Shown: positions 8,939 through 18,406 of the stretch, piece after piece
Position numbering within the stretch: the first letter of the stretch is position 1
How the letters are laid out: each line of letters starts with the position of its first letter
DNA from: Rouxiella badensis
GTDB lineage: Bacteria; Pseudomonadota; Gammaproteobacteria; Enterobacterales; Enterobacteriaceae
Length of the DNA: 64,000 bases
NCBI GenBank assembly: GCA_026967495.1
Contig: CP114060.1
Coordinates: 4,650,001-4,714,000 of the forward strand
Direction of reading: 5' to 3'
Translations under genes and position numbers: made by a program
The notes under the pieces: model-generated
Database searches by the model: none
Told to the model about the DNA's origin: nothing
The model's input: the letters and a program-made list of their open reading frames with translations, nothing else

Positions 8939-10451
8939 TTCCAACGCCAGCGGGTGAGATGCCTGCTGGCGGTTTTATTTGGTGCCTGTGGCACGCTGTC
9001 CTTCTCCCCTTATGACTTTTGGCCTGCGGCCATCATCTCGCTGTTTGGCCTGCTGGCGGTTACCCTTGACCGCCGTCCGGGCCAGTCGGCGCTGCTGGGT
9101 TTTTGTTGGGGATTAGGCCTGTTCGGCAGCGGCGTGAACTGGGTTTATGTCAGTATCGCCACTTTTGGCGGTATGCCAGGCCCGGTGAACATCTTCCTGG
9201 TGGCGCTGCTCGCCGTCTATCTGTCACTCTATACCCTGCTGTTTGGCGCATTACTTGCCAAGCTGTGGCCTAAAACCACCTGGTGGCGTCTGGCGCTTGC
9301 GGCACCTGCGCTGTGGCAAATTACCGAGTTTTTACGCGGTTGGGTACTGACCGGCTTCCCGTGGCTACAGTTTGGCTACAGCCAGATCAATGGTCCATTG
9401 AAAGCGGCTCGCTCCGCTCGGTGGCGTTGAGAGCATCACCTTTGTGATGATGTCGCTCAGCGGTCTGCTGGTGTATGCGCTGCATCAACGTAAGAAAGTG
9501 CCGGCGGTCATCGCGCTGGCCATGCTGCTGCTGCCTTGGCCTCTGCGTCAGGTGCACTGGTTCACGCCACAGCCGGACAAAACCGTTGACGTTGCTATGG
9601 TTCAGGGAAATATTCCGCAGTCGATGAAGTGGGACCCGAAAGCGCTTATCTCAACGCTACAGGCCTATCTCGACGAGACGCGTCCTTACCTCGGCAAGGC
9701 GAAAATCATCATCTGGCCAGAGTCGGCTATCCCGGATATCGAATCCGATCAGCAGCAGTTTCTGACCATGATGGATGACCTTTCACGCGCACATCACAGT
9801 CATCTGATCACCGGCATCGTTGATTATCAGCGTACCGAAACCGGTGCCAAGACTTATAACAGCGTGATCGCTCTGGGTGAGCCTGAGCCTTATCGTTATC
9901 CCGATCCTAATCGCTACAACAAATATCATCTGGTGCCATTCGGTGAGTTTGTACCTATGGAAGACCTGCTGCGTCCTTTAGCCCCGTTCTTCGATTTGCC
10001 GATGTCATCATTTAGTCGCGGTAACTATATTCAGCCACCGCTGCACGTTGCCGGTCTGAATTTCACCACCGCCATTTGCTATGAAATTGTCGAAGGCGAA
10101 CAGGTGCGGGAGAACTTCCATCCTGATACCAACCTGCTGCTGACCGTTTCAAACGACGCGTGGTTTGGACACTCGATCGGGCCGTGGCAGCATTTCCAGA
10201 TGGCACGCATGCGCGCCGTCGAGCTTGGCCGTCCTCTGCTGCGCAGCACCAATAACGGTGTTACTGCCGCCGTTGATGCCGAGGGCAATATTATCGCCGA
10301 GATCCCGCAGTTCACCCGTCAGGTGCTGGAAGTAAAAGTCACGCCAACCGCCGGTGTTACGCCTTATGCCCGCATGGGAAGCTGGCCGGTGTGGATCCTG
10401 ACCCTGCTGTTTGCCGTTGCAAGCATCCTGTTAAGCCGCCGCAAGGCGTAA
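8927..10451 (+). CDS. lnt: Apolipoprotein N-acyltransferase (reading frame broken by one base)
   Basis: Inner-membrane enzyme that N-acylates the lipoprotein N-terminal cysteine. N-terminal membrane helices (LLAVLFGACGTLSFSPYDFWPAA onward) are followed by a nitrilase domain with the Glu in WPESAIPD, Lys in NKYHLVPFGEF and Cys in ICYEIVEGE. The reading frame shifts by one extra base near 9404-9408: translation runs to GYSQINGPLK, stops, and resumes in the next frame at LGGVESITFVMM. Removing one base restores the E. coli-like KGLAPLGGVE stretch. Lnt is essential in E. coli, so a sequencing error is most likely. The start ATG (8927) lies inside the ERIC repeat and only a weak ribosome site precedes it. 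Confidence 0.93.
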
Positions 10452-10465
10452 GTTATTGTCATTAT

Positions 10466-10497
10466 GCAGAGGCACTTAAGGGTGCCTCTGCCTGTTT
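10466..10497 (+). terminator. Rho-independent terminator of lnt
   Basis: Ten-base perfect stem 10466-10475 with 10482-10491, six-base loop, then CTGTTTTC. It closes the miaB-lnt run. Confidence 0.85.
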
Positions 10498-10615
10498 TCA
10501 GTGCAACCCTATTCTTAATGGTCTCTTTTTACTTCCTGCCTGGTCGCCGTTTTCGCCGTTCTATTCTTTTCACTTACCTTCGCTATTCGTTCATAAATTC
10601 GACTAATAAGTTCAG

Positions 10616-10632
10616 TTGGCATGCATCTTGCT
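10616..10632 (+). promoter_or_regulatory. Candidate sigma-54 (-24/-12) promoter upstream of gltI
   Basis: TTGGCATG-CATC-TTGCT fits YTGGCACG-N4-TTGCW with one change. The invariant GG (10618-10619) and GC (10630-10631) have the required ten bases between them. It would start transcription near 10643, giving a leader of nearly 290 bases before gltI. The match is good; function is inferred. Confidence 0.55.
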
Positions 10633-10711
10633 ACATCTTGTTGAAAGATATCTTATTTATAAACTTATAGTCGCGCTTTGCATCGTTTTGACACATTTCG
10701 TGCAAAAACTG

Positions 10712-10757
10712 GTCACCATACCGGTGCAACAGGCCATTGTTGCTTGAAATTGGTGCG
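10712..10757 (+). promoter_or_regulatory. Two NtrC-like dyads upstream of gltI
   Basis: 10712-10728 (GTCACCA-TAC-CGGTGCA) and 10741-10757 (TGCTTGA-AAT-TGGTGCG) resemble the NtrC dyad TGCACCA-N3-TGGTGCA. The first matches 11 of 14 arm positions, and the second has one strong half. Their centres are 29 bases apart. They lie downstream of the sigma-54-like box, which is unusual. Confidence 0.4.
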
Positions 10758-10929
10758 CGCGTTGTCTCAAAAAAGAAACATAACGATTTCACAATATTCA
10801 CATTACGGTATCTTCTGAATGCCAAGATTATATTGAGCACAGCCGAGAGTGAGTTAACGGAAGTCTTTATTATCGGATTCATCTTTGATCCTTCCTGAGG
10901 GATCCATCACTAAGCAAAGGAGTTGGACC

Positions 10930-11825
10930 ATGCAAATGCGCAAACTGGTGTTGTCAGTTCTGCTGGCAAGTGTCGCCGCAAGTAGCCTAGCCCACGCCGA
11001 AGACCTGACGGGTACGCTGAAAAAATCAAAGACAGCGGCCTGATTGTTGTCGGCCACCGTGAGTCTTCTATTCCCTTCTCTTATTACAATAATGAACAGA
11101 AAGTGGTGGGATATTCACAGGATTTCTCTAACGCCATTGTTGATGCTATTAAGAAGAAGCTCAACGCGCCAAATCTTCAGGTGAAAATGTTGCCTATCAC
11201 CTCGCAAAACCGCATTCCGCTGCTGCAAAACGGCACCTACGACTTCGAGTGTGGGTCCACCACCAACAACCTTGAACGTCAGCAGCAGGCGGCGTTCTCT
11301 GACACCATCTTCGTTATCGGTACCCGTCTTCTGGTTAAGAAAGGCTCGCCGATTAAAGACTTCGACGATCTGAAGGGTAAAACCGTGGTCGTTACTTCAG
11401 GGACGACCTCTGAAGTGCTGCTCAACAAACTGAACGACGAGAAGAAGCTGGGTCTGAAAATCATCAGTACTAAAGACCACGGTGACTCCTTCCGTACACT
11501 GGAAACTGGCCGTGCTGCTGCATTTATGCTTGATGACGCCCTGCTGGCAGGCGAGCGCGCCAAAGCCAAAAACCCGAATGACTGGGTCATTCTCGGCACT
11601 CCGCAGTCTAAAGAAGCCTACGGCTGTATGCTGCGTAAAGATGACCCTGAATTCAAGAAACTGGTTGATGACACCATCGTGCAGGCAGAGACCTCAGGCC
11701 AGGCCGCTAAATGGTTCGACACCTGGTTCAAACAGCCTATTCCACCAAAGAATCTGAACATGAACTTTGAATTGTCTGACGACATGAAAGCCCTGTTCAA
11801 AACGCCAAACGATAAGGCGCTTTAA
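10930..11825 (+). CDS. gltI: Glutamate/aspartate-binding periplasmic protein (one-base frameshift)
   Basis: Solute-binding protein of the GltIJKL transporter. ATG 10930 follows AAGGAG with ideal spacing and starts a signal peptide (MQMRKLVLSVLLASVAASS, cleavage after AHA). After LTGTLKK the frame breaks at an A6 run (11020-11025). An A7 run would give KIKDSGLIVVGHRESSIPFSYY, the E. coli GltI sequence. The rest, from HRES to NDKAL, is intact and in the other frame. Corrected length is about 298 residues (E. coli 302). The break is probably a homopolymer read error. Confidence 0.93.
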
Positions 11826-11829
11826 TTAA

Positions 11830-11992
11830 ATACGTAAAGTCACTAAACACTGAAGTATCCCCGAAGCCTTTGATGCTGCAGCTTCGTAGCTACAGGGGCA
11901 AAGGGAAGGTGATGATGTCCTGACAGGGGCACAGGAACCTGCAACATAGCAGGGAGAATGCGGGGTGGTCGTTCCCCACCCCGCCATTCTTT
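11830..11992 (+). ncRNA. sroC: SroC-like sRNA in the gltI-gltJ intergenic region
   Basis: In E. coli and Salmonella the sRNA SroC, a sponge for GcvB, is processed from the gltI-gltJ intergenic part of the gltIJKL mRNA. The same gap here is 226 bases, lacks an ORF, and ends in a strong hairpin (stem 11960-11968 with 11976-11984, followed by CATTCTTT) that could terminate or attenuate before gltJ. Assignment rests on position and the hairpin. Exact ends are estimates. Confidence 0.55.
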
Positions 11993-12051
11993 ACACCCAC
12001 AAATCCAGACTGTTCACGTCATCACTTGCACGGCAATTAATGGAGTACGCT

Positions 12052-12792
12052 ATGTCTTCTGGTTGGAATTGGGGCATTTTTCTCGAACAGGCCCCCTTCG
12101 GTAACACCACTTATCTCGGCTGGATCTGGTCTGGTTTTCAGGTCACCGTGGCGCTGTCAATCTGCGCCTGGATCATCGCATTCCTCGTCGGTTCAGCATT
12201 CGGCATTCTGCGTACCGTGCCTAACCGCTTCCTGTCTGCACTCGGCACCTGCTACGTGGAACTTTTCCGTAATGTCCCGCTGATTGTGCAATTCTTTATC
12301 TGGTATCTGGTGGTGCCTGAACTGCTGCCCGAGAACATCGGCATGTGGTTCAAGCAGGATCTTGACCCTAACGTGCAGTTCTTTGTTTCGTCGATGGTCT
12401 GTTTGGGGTTGTTTACCGCCGCGCGCGTCTGCGAACAGGTCCGTGCGGCCATCCAGTCACTGCCGCGCGGTCAGAAAGCCGCCGGACTAGCGATGGGGTT
12501 GACCCTGCCGCAGACCTATCGCTACGTGCTGCTGCCCAATGCCTATCGCGTTATCGTGCCGCCGCTGACCTCCGAGATGCTTAATCTGGTCAAAAACTCG
12601 GCAATAGCCTCGACTATCGGCCTGGTCGACATGGCCGCACAGGCCGGCAAACTGCTCGACTATTCGGCTCACGCCTATGAGTCCTTTACCGCCATCACGC
12701 TGGCTTATGTCCTCATCAACGCGGTCATCATGCTTATCATGCAACAGGTTGAACGCAAGATTCGCCTGCCGGGCAATCTGGGGAGCAAATAA
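12052..12792 (+). CDS. gltJ: Glutamate/aspartate ABC transporter permease GltJ
   Basis: Inner-membrane permease of the HisMQ type, 246 residues, with about five membrane helices and the EAA-type loop in EQVRAAIQSLPRGQKAAGLAMG. Start ATG 12052 is preceded by GGAG (12042-12045) and gives MSSGWNWGIFLEQAPFGNT, aligned with E. coli GltJ. A longer in-frame reading from 11965 would begin inside the SroC hairpin and is not favoured. Pairs with GltK. Confidence 0.96.
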   Translation: MSSGWNWGIFLEQAPFGNTTYLGWIWSGFQVTVALSICAWIIAFLVGSAFGILRTVPNRFLSALGTCYVELFRNVPLIVQFFIWYLVVPELLPENIGMWFKQDLDPNVQFFVSSMVCLGLFTAARVCEQVRAAIQSLPRGQKAAGLAMGLTLPQTYRYVLLPNAYRVIVPPLTSEMLNLVKNSAIASTIGLVDMAAQAGKLLDYSAHAYESFTAITLAYVLINAVIMLIMQQVERKIRLPGNLGSK

Positions 12793-12795
12793 TTC

Positions 12796-13473
12796 ATGTA
12801 TCAATTTGACTGGAGTTCGATTGTTCCCAGCCTGCCCTACCTGATAAGCGGCATGGTCATTACGCTGAAGATAACCGCTATCGCTATCGTATTCGGTATT
12901 CTTTGGGGAACCCTGCTGGCTGTCATGCGCCTGTCGTCGTTCAAACCGATCAGCTGGTTTGCCCGAATTTACGTCAACATGTTCCGCGCCGTGCCGCTGG
13001 TCATGGTGCTGCTGTGGTTTTATCTGGTGGTGCCAAGTTTCCTGCAACAGGTGCTCGGTCTGTCGCCGAAGACCGATATCCGTCTGATTTCTGCGATGGT
13101 CGCCTTTGCGCTGTTTGAAGCGGCCTATTACTCGGAGATCATCCGCGCCGGTATTCAAAGTATTGCCCGTGGGCAGTCCTCCGCCGCGCTGGCGCTCGGT
13201 ATGACCCATTGGCAGTCGATGCAGCTGATCATTTTGCCACAGGCCTTCCGCGCCATGGTGCCGCTGCTGCTAACGCAGGCGATCGTGTTATTTCAGGATA
13301 CCTCTCTGGTGTACGTGCTCAGTCTTGCGGACTTCTTCCGTACGGCAACCAACATTGGCGAGCGTGACGGAACACAGGTCGAGATGATCCTGTTTGCCGG
13401 TTTTGTCTATTTTGTCATCAGCCTCTCTGCCTCATTGCTGGTGAGCTTCTTGAAGAAAAGGACCCTTTCATGA
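12796..13473 (+). CDS. gltK: Glutamate/aspartate ABC transporter permease GltK
   Basis: Second HisMQ-type permease of the complex, 225 residues (E. coli 224), with the EAA loop EIIRAGIQSIARGQSSAALALG. Three bases separate it from gltJ, and it overlaps gltL by four bases, so the three are translated together. Confidence 0.97.
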   Translation: MYQFDWSSIVPSLPYLISGMVITLKITAIAIVFGILWGTLLAVMRLSSFKPISWFARIYVNMFRAVPLVMVLLWFYLVVPSFLQQVLGLSPKTDIRLISAMVAFALFEAAYYSEIIRAGIQSIARGQSSAALALGMTHWQSMQLIILPQAFRAMVPLLLTQAIVLFQDTSLVYVLSLADFFRTATNIGERDGTQVEMILFAGFVYFVISLSASLLVSFLKKRTLS

Positions 13474-14196
13474 TTTCGCTGAAAAATGTCTCCAAGTGGT
13501 ACGGTCATTTCCAGGTATTGACCGAATGCAGTACCGAAGTTAAGAAAGGGGAAGTGGTCGTAGTCTGCGGCCCTTCAGGCTCAGGTAAGTCGACGCTGAT
13601 CAAAACCGTTAACGGCCTGGAACCCATCCAGAAAGGCCAGATTCTCGTTAACGGTACGCCCGTGAATGACAAAAAACCAATCTGGCGCAGCTGCGTTCCA
13701 AAGTCGGCATGGTGTTCCAGCATTTCGAGCTGTTCCCGCATCTGTCTATCGTTGAAAACCTGACCCTGGCACAGGTCAAAGTGCTCAAGCGTGACAAGGC
13801 CGCCGCACGCGATAAAGGCCTCAAGCTGCTCGACCGCGTTGAGGCTCTCTGCGCACGCCAATAAATTTCCGGGCCAGCTTTCCGGCGGACAGCAGCAACG
13901 TGTCGCCATCGCGCGCGCACTGTGCATGGACCCTATTGCAATGCTGTTTGACGAACCGACCTCGGCGCTTGACCCGGAGATGATCAATGAAGTGCTCGAC
14001 GTGATGGTCGAGTCTCGCCAACGAAGGCATGACCATGATGGTCGTGACCCACGAGATGGGCTTTGCCCGTAAGGTGGCGAACCGGGTTATCTTTATGGAT
14101 GAGGGCAAGATTGTGGAGGATCGCAATAAAGACGACTTCTTCAATAATCCCGAGTCTGAGCGTGCGAGAGATTTCTTAGCCAAAATCCTGCACTAA
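13470..14196 (+). CDS. gltL: Glutamate/aspartate ABC transporter ATPase GltL (three frameshifts)
   Basis: ATP-binding subunit. Walker A GPSGSGKST, signature LSGGQQQRVAIARAL, Walker B MLFDEPTSALDPE and the switch region VVTHEMGF are all present but in different frames. Break 1: A6 at 13671-13676 where A7 restores NDKKTNLAQLRSKVGMVFQH. Break 2: an extra base at 13842-13846 (GAGGCTC). Break 3: an extra base at 14010-14016 (GAGTCTC). With all three repaired the protein is 241 residues, the exact E. coli length, which argues that the breaks are read errors and not decay. Confidence 0.93.
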
Positions 14197-14224
14197 TTTC
14201 CAAATTCATCGGCACTGCGACAAG

Positions 14225-14332
14225 GCAGCGGACCCTAAGGGGTAAGCCTCAAAGAGGAAGCGAATTACCCTGTAAATCCCCAGTCGCTTACAGGAGTCAT
14301 TGACTGGGGTGAGCTGGGGCAGCTGCCGCTGC
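14225..14332. repeat. ERIC-like nested palindrome between gltL and ybeL
   Basis: The outer arms GCAGCGG (14225-14231) and CCGCTGC (14326-14332) enclose the ERIC core AAATCCCCAGTCGCTTACA and TTGACTGGGGTGAGC, whose CCCCAGTC/GACTGGGG arms pair (14278-14285 with 14302-14309). The ends are unlike the canonical ERIC at 8812, so it is a diverged or trimmed copy. It lies between convergent genes and may help terminate both. Confidence 0.6.
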
Positions 14333-14336
14333 AAGA

Positions 14337-14858
14337 TTAAGGTTCGAACGGCCTGCGGGAAAACTCGTCATTCCCGCACTCCGGGCATTTGCTCAGAATC
14401 TCCGGCGTGTAAACGGCGAGATGAAAATGGCATTTCTCGCAGATAAGATCCCCCAACCCGACCACTTCTCCGCTGTGATAAACACCGTGATGGTTTACGT
14501 CTTTAAACACCTCTTTCCACTCAAGTTGGGTTTTGTCGGTGATATCCGCAAGCTCGCGCCACAGGCTTTCCTTAATAACGCGCATGAACACGCTGTCTTC
14601 TTCTTCCGGCGCTTCCGACGTAGGCTTAGGGGCGATTCTGTGCGACGGCGCGTATTCACCGTAAATGCGGGCAAATTCCTGCAAGTCACGCCTTGCCGAG
14701 ATAGTCAGTCTGTCTATTTCGTTTACCGACAGGTTGCCTTCTTGTTTAAGGCTTTCTCGCGCATCGCGCACCAGCAAATCGATATCGCGTTCACCGCCGC
14801 GCAGGCGCTCCGTCAATGAAGCCATTAATTGGCGATAGTCCTGCTGTTCATTTGTCAT
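14337..14858 (-). CDS. ybeL: YbeL, DUF1451 zinc-ribbon protein
   Basis: A 173-residue protein of the YbeL/DUF1451 family, function unknown. It has a charged helical N-terminal half and a C-terminal zinc ribbon formed by two CXXC pairs, CEKCHFHLAVYTPEI and SKCPECGN. It is convergent with gltL and divergent from leuS, as in E. coli. Its stop abuts the ERIC-like palindrome. Confidence 0.93.
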   Translation of the reverse strand: MTNEQQDYRQLMASLTERLRGGERDIDLLVRDARESLKQEGNLSVNEIDRLTISARRDLQEFARIYGEYAPSHRIAPKPTSEAPEEEDSVFMRVIKESLWRELADITDKTQLEWKEVFKDVNHHGVYHSGEVVGLGDLICEKCHFHLAVYTPEILSKCPECGNDEFSRRPFEP

Positions 14859-15207
14859 AGTTGCTCCTTAAAGTGCGACTTAAACGCCTAAAACAGTTTG
14901 CTTTCGTTGAACAAATTACATTCAAAAAACAAAGCTTTCGCTTTATGGCCCTTCTGCCTATTTTAGTCGTGAATCTCTGACTCGGTCGGATGCAGCCCAC
15001 AGTTTCCGCTTTGTCCGAAAAATAAACCCCCATAGATCAGCATAAAAAGCCTCTGGTGCCACGCTTGGTGTTGTTGCCCTTGCCGCTTATCAGCTATGCT
15101 ATGCGGATCTGTTTGAAAGTTTTGTTATTAACGCATCATTTGATATTTGATTAACGAAATAGGGCTACGGATGTAGCTGTTTTTCACTCACAGGACCATC
15201 GGCCGCC
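14859..15207. promoter_or_regulatory. ybeL/leuS divergent region with a possible leuS promoter
   Basis: No gene is seen in these 349 bases. TTGTTG (15071-15076) and TATGCT (15095-15100), 18 bases apart, are a possible leuS promoter, leaving a leader of about 100 bases. This is a weak match; I see no clear leader peptide or T-box. Confidence 0.35.
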
Positions 15208-17791
15208 ATGCAAGAGCAATACCGTCCAGAAGATATAGAGTCACAGGTTCAACTTCACTGGCAAGAGAAGCAAACCTTCAAAGTTACCGAAGAACCGGGA
15301 AAAGAGAAGTATTACTGCCTCTCCATGTTGCCTTATCCATCAGGCCGTCTACACATGGGTCACGTTCGTAACTACACCATCGGTGACGTGATTTCCCGCT
15401 ATCAGCGTATGCTCGGTAAAAACGTTCTACAGCCGATCGGCTGGGATGCGTTTGGTCTGCCCGCTGAAGGTGCCGCGGTTAAAAACAACACCGCGCCGGC
15501 GCCATGGACTTACGAAAACATCGAATACATGAAGAACCAGCTTAAACTGCTGGGCTTCGGCTATGACTGGGACCGCGAGACTCGCGACCTGTCAGCCTGA
15601 ATACTATCGCTGGGAACAATGGTTCTTCACCAAGCTCTACGAGAAAGGTCTGGTTTACAAAAAAACCTCAGCGGTGAACTGGTGTCCGCAGGACTTGACC
15701 GTTCTGGCTAACGAACAGGTTATCGACGGCTGCTGCTGGCGCTGCGATACCAAGGTTGAGCGTAAAGAGATCCCACAATGGTTCATTAAAATCACTGCCT
15801 ACGCCGATCAGCTGCTGAACGACCTCGATACCCTCGAGAGCTGGCCTGAGCAGGTCAAGACCATGCAGCGTAACTGGATTGGCCGCTCTGAAGGCGTCGA
15901 AATAACCTTCGACGTTGAAAACAGCGAAGAGAAACTGACGGTTTACACCACGCGTCCAGACACCTTCATGGGGGCAACCTACGCCGCCGTGGCTGCGGGT
16001 CACCCACTGTCACTGCAGGCAGCCGCTTCACAGCCTGCGCTGGCCGACTTTATCGACGAATGCCGCAACACCAAGGTAGCCGAAGCAGAAATGGCGACCA
16101 TGGAGAAGAAAGGCATGCCGACCGGCCTGTTCGCGATTCATCCGTTGAACGGCAAAAAAATCCCAATCTGGGTCGCCAACTTCGTTCTGATGGAATACGG
16201 CACCGGTGCGGTAATGGCCGTTCCTGGCCACGATGCCCGCGACTGGGAATTCGCCACTAAATATAACCTGCCAATTGAAGCGGTTATCCTGAACGCCGAC
16301 GGCAGCGTGCCTGACGTCCAGTCCGAAGTCATGACCGAGAAAGGCGTACTTTGCAACTCCGGCGAGTTCGACGGTCTAAATCACGAGCAAGGCTTCAACG
16401 CCATCGCTGACAAACTGGTGAGCCTGGGCGTCGGTGAGCGTAAAGTTAACTACCGTCTGCGCGACTGGGGTGTATCACGCCAGCGTTACTGGGGTGCGCC
16501 AATCCCGATGATCACGCTGGAAGACGGTACCGTCATTCCAACGCCTGAAGATCAACTGCCGGTGGTTCTGCCGGAAGACGTCGTCATGGACGGCATCACC
16601 AGCCCAATCAAGGCCGATCCTGAGTGGGCAAAAACCACCGTTAATGGCATCCCTGGCCTGCGCGAAACCGACACCTTCGATACCTTCATGGAGTCGTCCT
16701 GGTACTACGCGCGTTACACCTGCCCGGACTACGATAAAGGCATGCTGGATCCCGCTGCGGCCAACTACTGGCTGCCGGTAGACCAATATGTTGGCGGTAT
16801 CGAACACGCCATCATGCACCTGATGTACTTCCGCTTCTTCCACAAACTGATGCGCGACGCGGGTCTGGTCACCTCAGATGAACCAGCAAAACGCCTGCTG
16901 TGTCAGGGTATGGTGCTGGCTGACGCCTTCTACTACCTGAACGAGGGTGGCGCACGCGTTTGGGTTTCCCCAATCGATGCCACCCTTGAGCGTGATGAGA
17001 AAGGCCGCATCGTGAAAGCCACCGACCCTGAAGGTCGCGAGCTGGTGTATGCGGGCATGAGCAAGATGTCCAAGTCCAAAAACAACGGCATCGACCCGCA
17101 GGTCATGGTGCAGAAATACGGTGCTGACACCGTGCGTCTGTTCATGATGTTCGCTTCTCCGGCAGAAATGACCCTCGAATGGCAGGAATCCGGCGTTGAA
17201 GGGGCAAACCGCTTCCTGAAACGTGTCTGGAAACTGGCCTATGAGCACAGTGAAAAAGGCGCTGCGCCTGCGCTGGACGTTGCGACCCTTTCTGCTGAGC
17301 AGAAAGATCTTCGCCGCGACCTGCACAAAACTATCGCTAAAGTGACCGATGATATCGGCCGTCGTCAGACCTTTAACACCGCAATCGCGGCGATTATGGA
17401 GCTGATGAACAAGATGGGTCGTGCACCTCAGGACACCGACCAGGATCGCGCACTGCTACAGGAAGCTCTGCTGGCCGTGGTTCGCATGCTGTATCCGTTC
17501 ACTCCGCACGTGTGCTTCAGCCTGTGGCAGACACTGGGCGGCGAAGGTGATGTCGATACCGCGCCTTGGCCGGTGGCAGATGAAAAAGCCATGGTCGAAG
17601 ACTCTAAGCTGGTAGTGGTACAGGTAAATGGTAAAGTACGTGCCAAAATAACCGTTGCCGCAGACGCGACAGAAGAGCAGGTTCGCGAATTAGCGGCGCA
17701 AGAATATCTGGTCGCAAAATATCTGGATGGGGTTACAGTTCGCAAGGTAATCTACGTGCCAGGCAAGCTGCTTAACCTGGTAGTCGGTTGA
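15208..17791 (+). CDS. leuS: Leucyl-tRNA synthetase (one-base frameshift)
   Basis: Class I synthetase charging tRNA-Leu. The HIGH-type motif is HMGH in PSGRLHMGHVRN, followed by the CP1 editing domain with TTRPDTFMG, then GMSKMSKSKNNG (KMSKS) and the C-terminal VNGKVRAKI region. The frame breaks at 15577-15583, where GAGACTC carries an extra base: the first part ends in an abnormal tail and the correct frame continues with LATCQPEYYRWEQWF. Removing the base restores RELATCQPEYY as in E. coli, with total length about 860. LeuS is essential, so this is almost certainly an error in the sequence. Confidence 0.95.
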
Positions 17792-17807
17792 TTCAAGGAG
17801 GCTTTTT

Positions 17808-18404
17808 TTGCGAGAAAATATTATGCGAAATCGTATTTTGATGCTGTTGTTAGGCGCGATTGTTCTGGTGACTTCGGGCTGTGGTTTTCATCTGCGTGGC
17901 ACGACCAACGTGCCGAGCGATTTGAAAACCATTACCCTCAACAGCTATGACCCTTACGGTCCGCTCACGCGTGAAATTCGCAGCCAGTTAAAACTGAGCG
18001 ATGTCACCGTAGTGGAACCCACGGTTTCCAACAAGAAAAGCCTCCCCGAGCTGCGTATAGTTGGCGCAACGGAGAGCCAGGCGACGGCCTCTATCTTCCA
18101 GGACGGCAAGACTGCCGAATACCAGAAAGAAATGACCGTGCGTGCGCAGGTCCTGATGCCGGGTAAAGATATTTACCCTATCAGCGTGACCGTGTTCCGC
18201 TCCTTCTTCGATAACCCATTGGCAGCGTTAGCAAAAGATGCCGAGCAGGACATTATCGACAAAGAGATGCGTGAACAGGCCGCTCAGCAGCTGATTCGTA
18301 AACTGCTGACCGTACACGCCTCAGAGTTGACCAAAAAAGATGTGGTAGACGGTACACCAGAAATCATTAGCGTCGGGAAAGCCCCTGCGGCCAGTACTTA
18401 CTAG
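17808..18404 (+). CDS. lptE: LPS-assembly lipoprotein LptE
   Basis: Outer-membrane lipoprotein that plugs the LptD barrel and delivers LPS to the cell surface. Signal peptide with lipobox LVTSGC, so the mature protein starts at that Cys. The start is a choice: AAGGAGG at 17795-17801 is ideally spaced for TTG 17808 (198 residues), while ATG 17823 is too far from it. Conserved blocks GFHLRGT and YPISVTVFRSFFDNPLAALAKD fit LptE. The start is 16 bases after the leuS stop and the stop 2 bases before holA. Confidence 0.95.
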   Translation: MRENIMRNRILMLLLGAIVLVTSGCGFHLRGTTNVPSDLKTITLNSYDPYGPLTREIRSQLKLSDVTVVEPTVSNKKSLPELRIVGATESQATASIFQDGKTAEYQKEMTVRAQVLMPGKDIYPISVTVFRSFFDNPLAALAKDAEQDIIDKEMREQAAQQLIRKLLTVHASELTKKDVVDGTPEIISVGKAPAASTY

Positions 18405-18406
18405 CT

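Noticed and set aside
10631..10882. An 83-codon minus-strand frame in the gltI upstream region
   Set aside because: Low coding quality, and it overlaps the predicted sigma-54 and NtrC elements.
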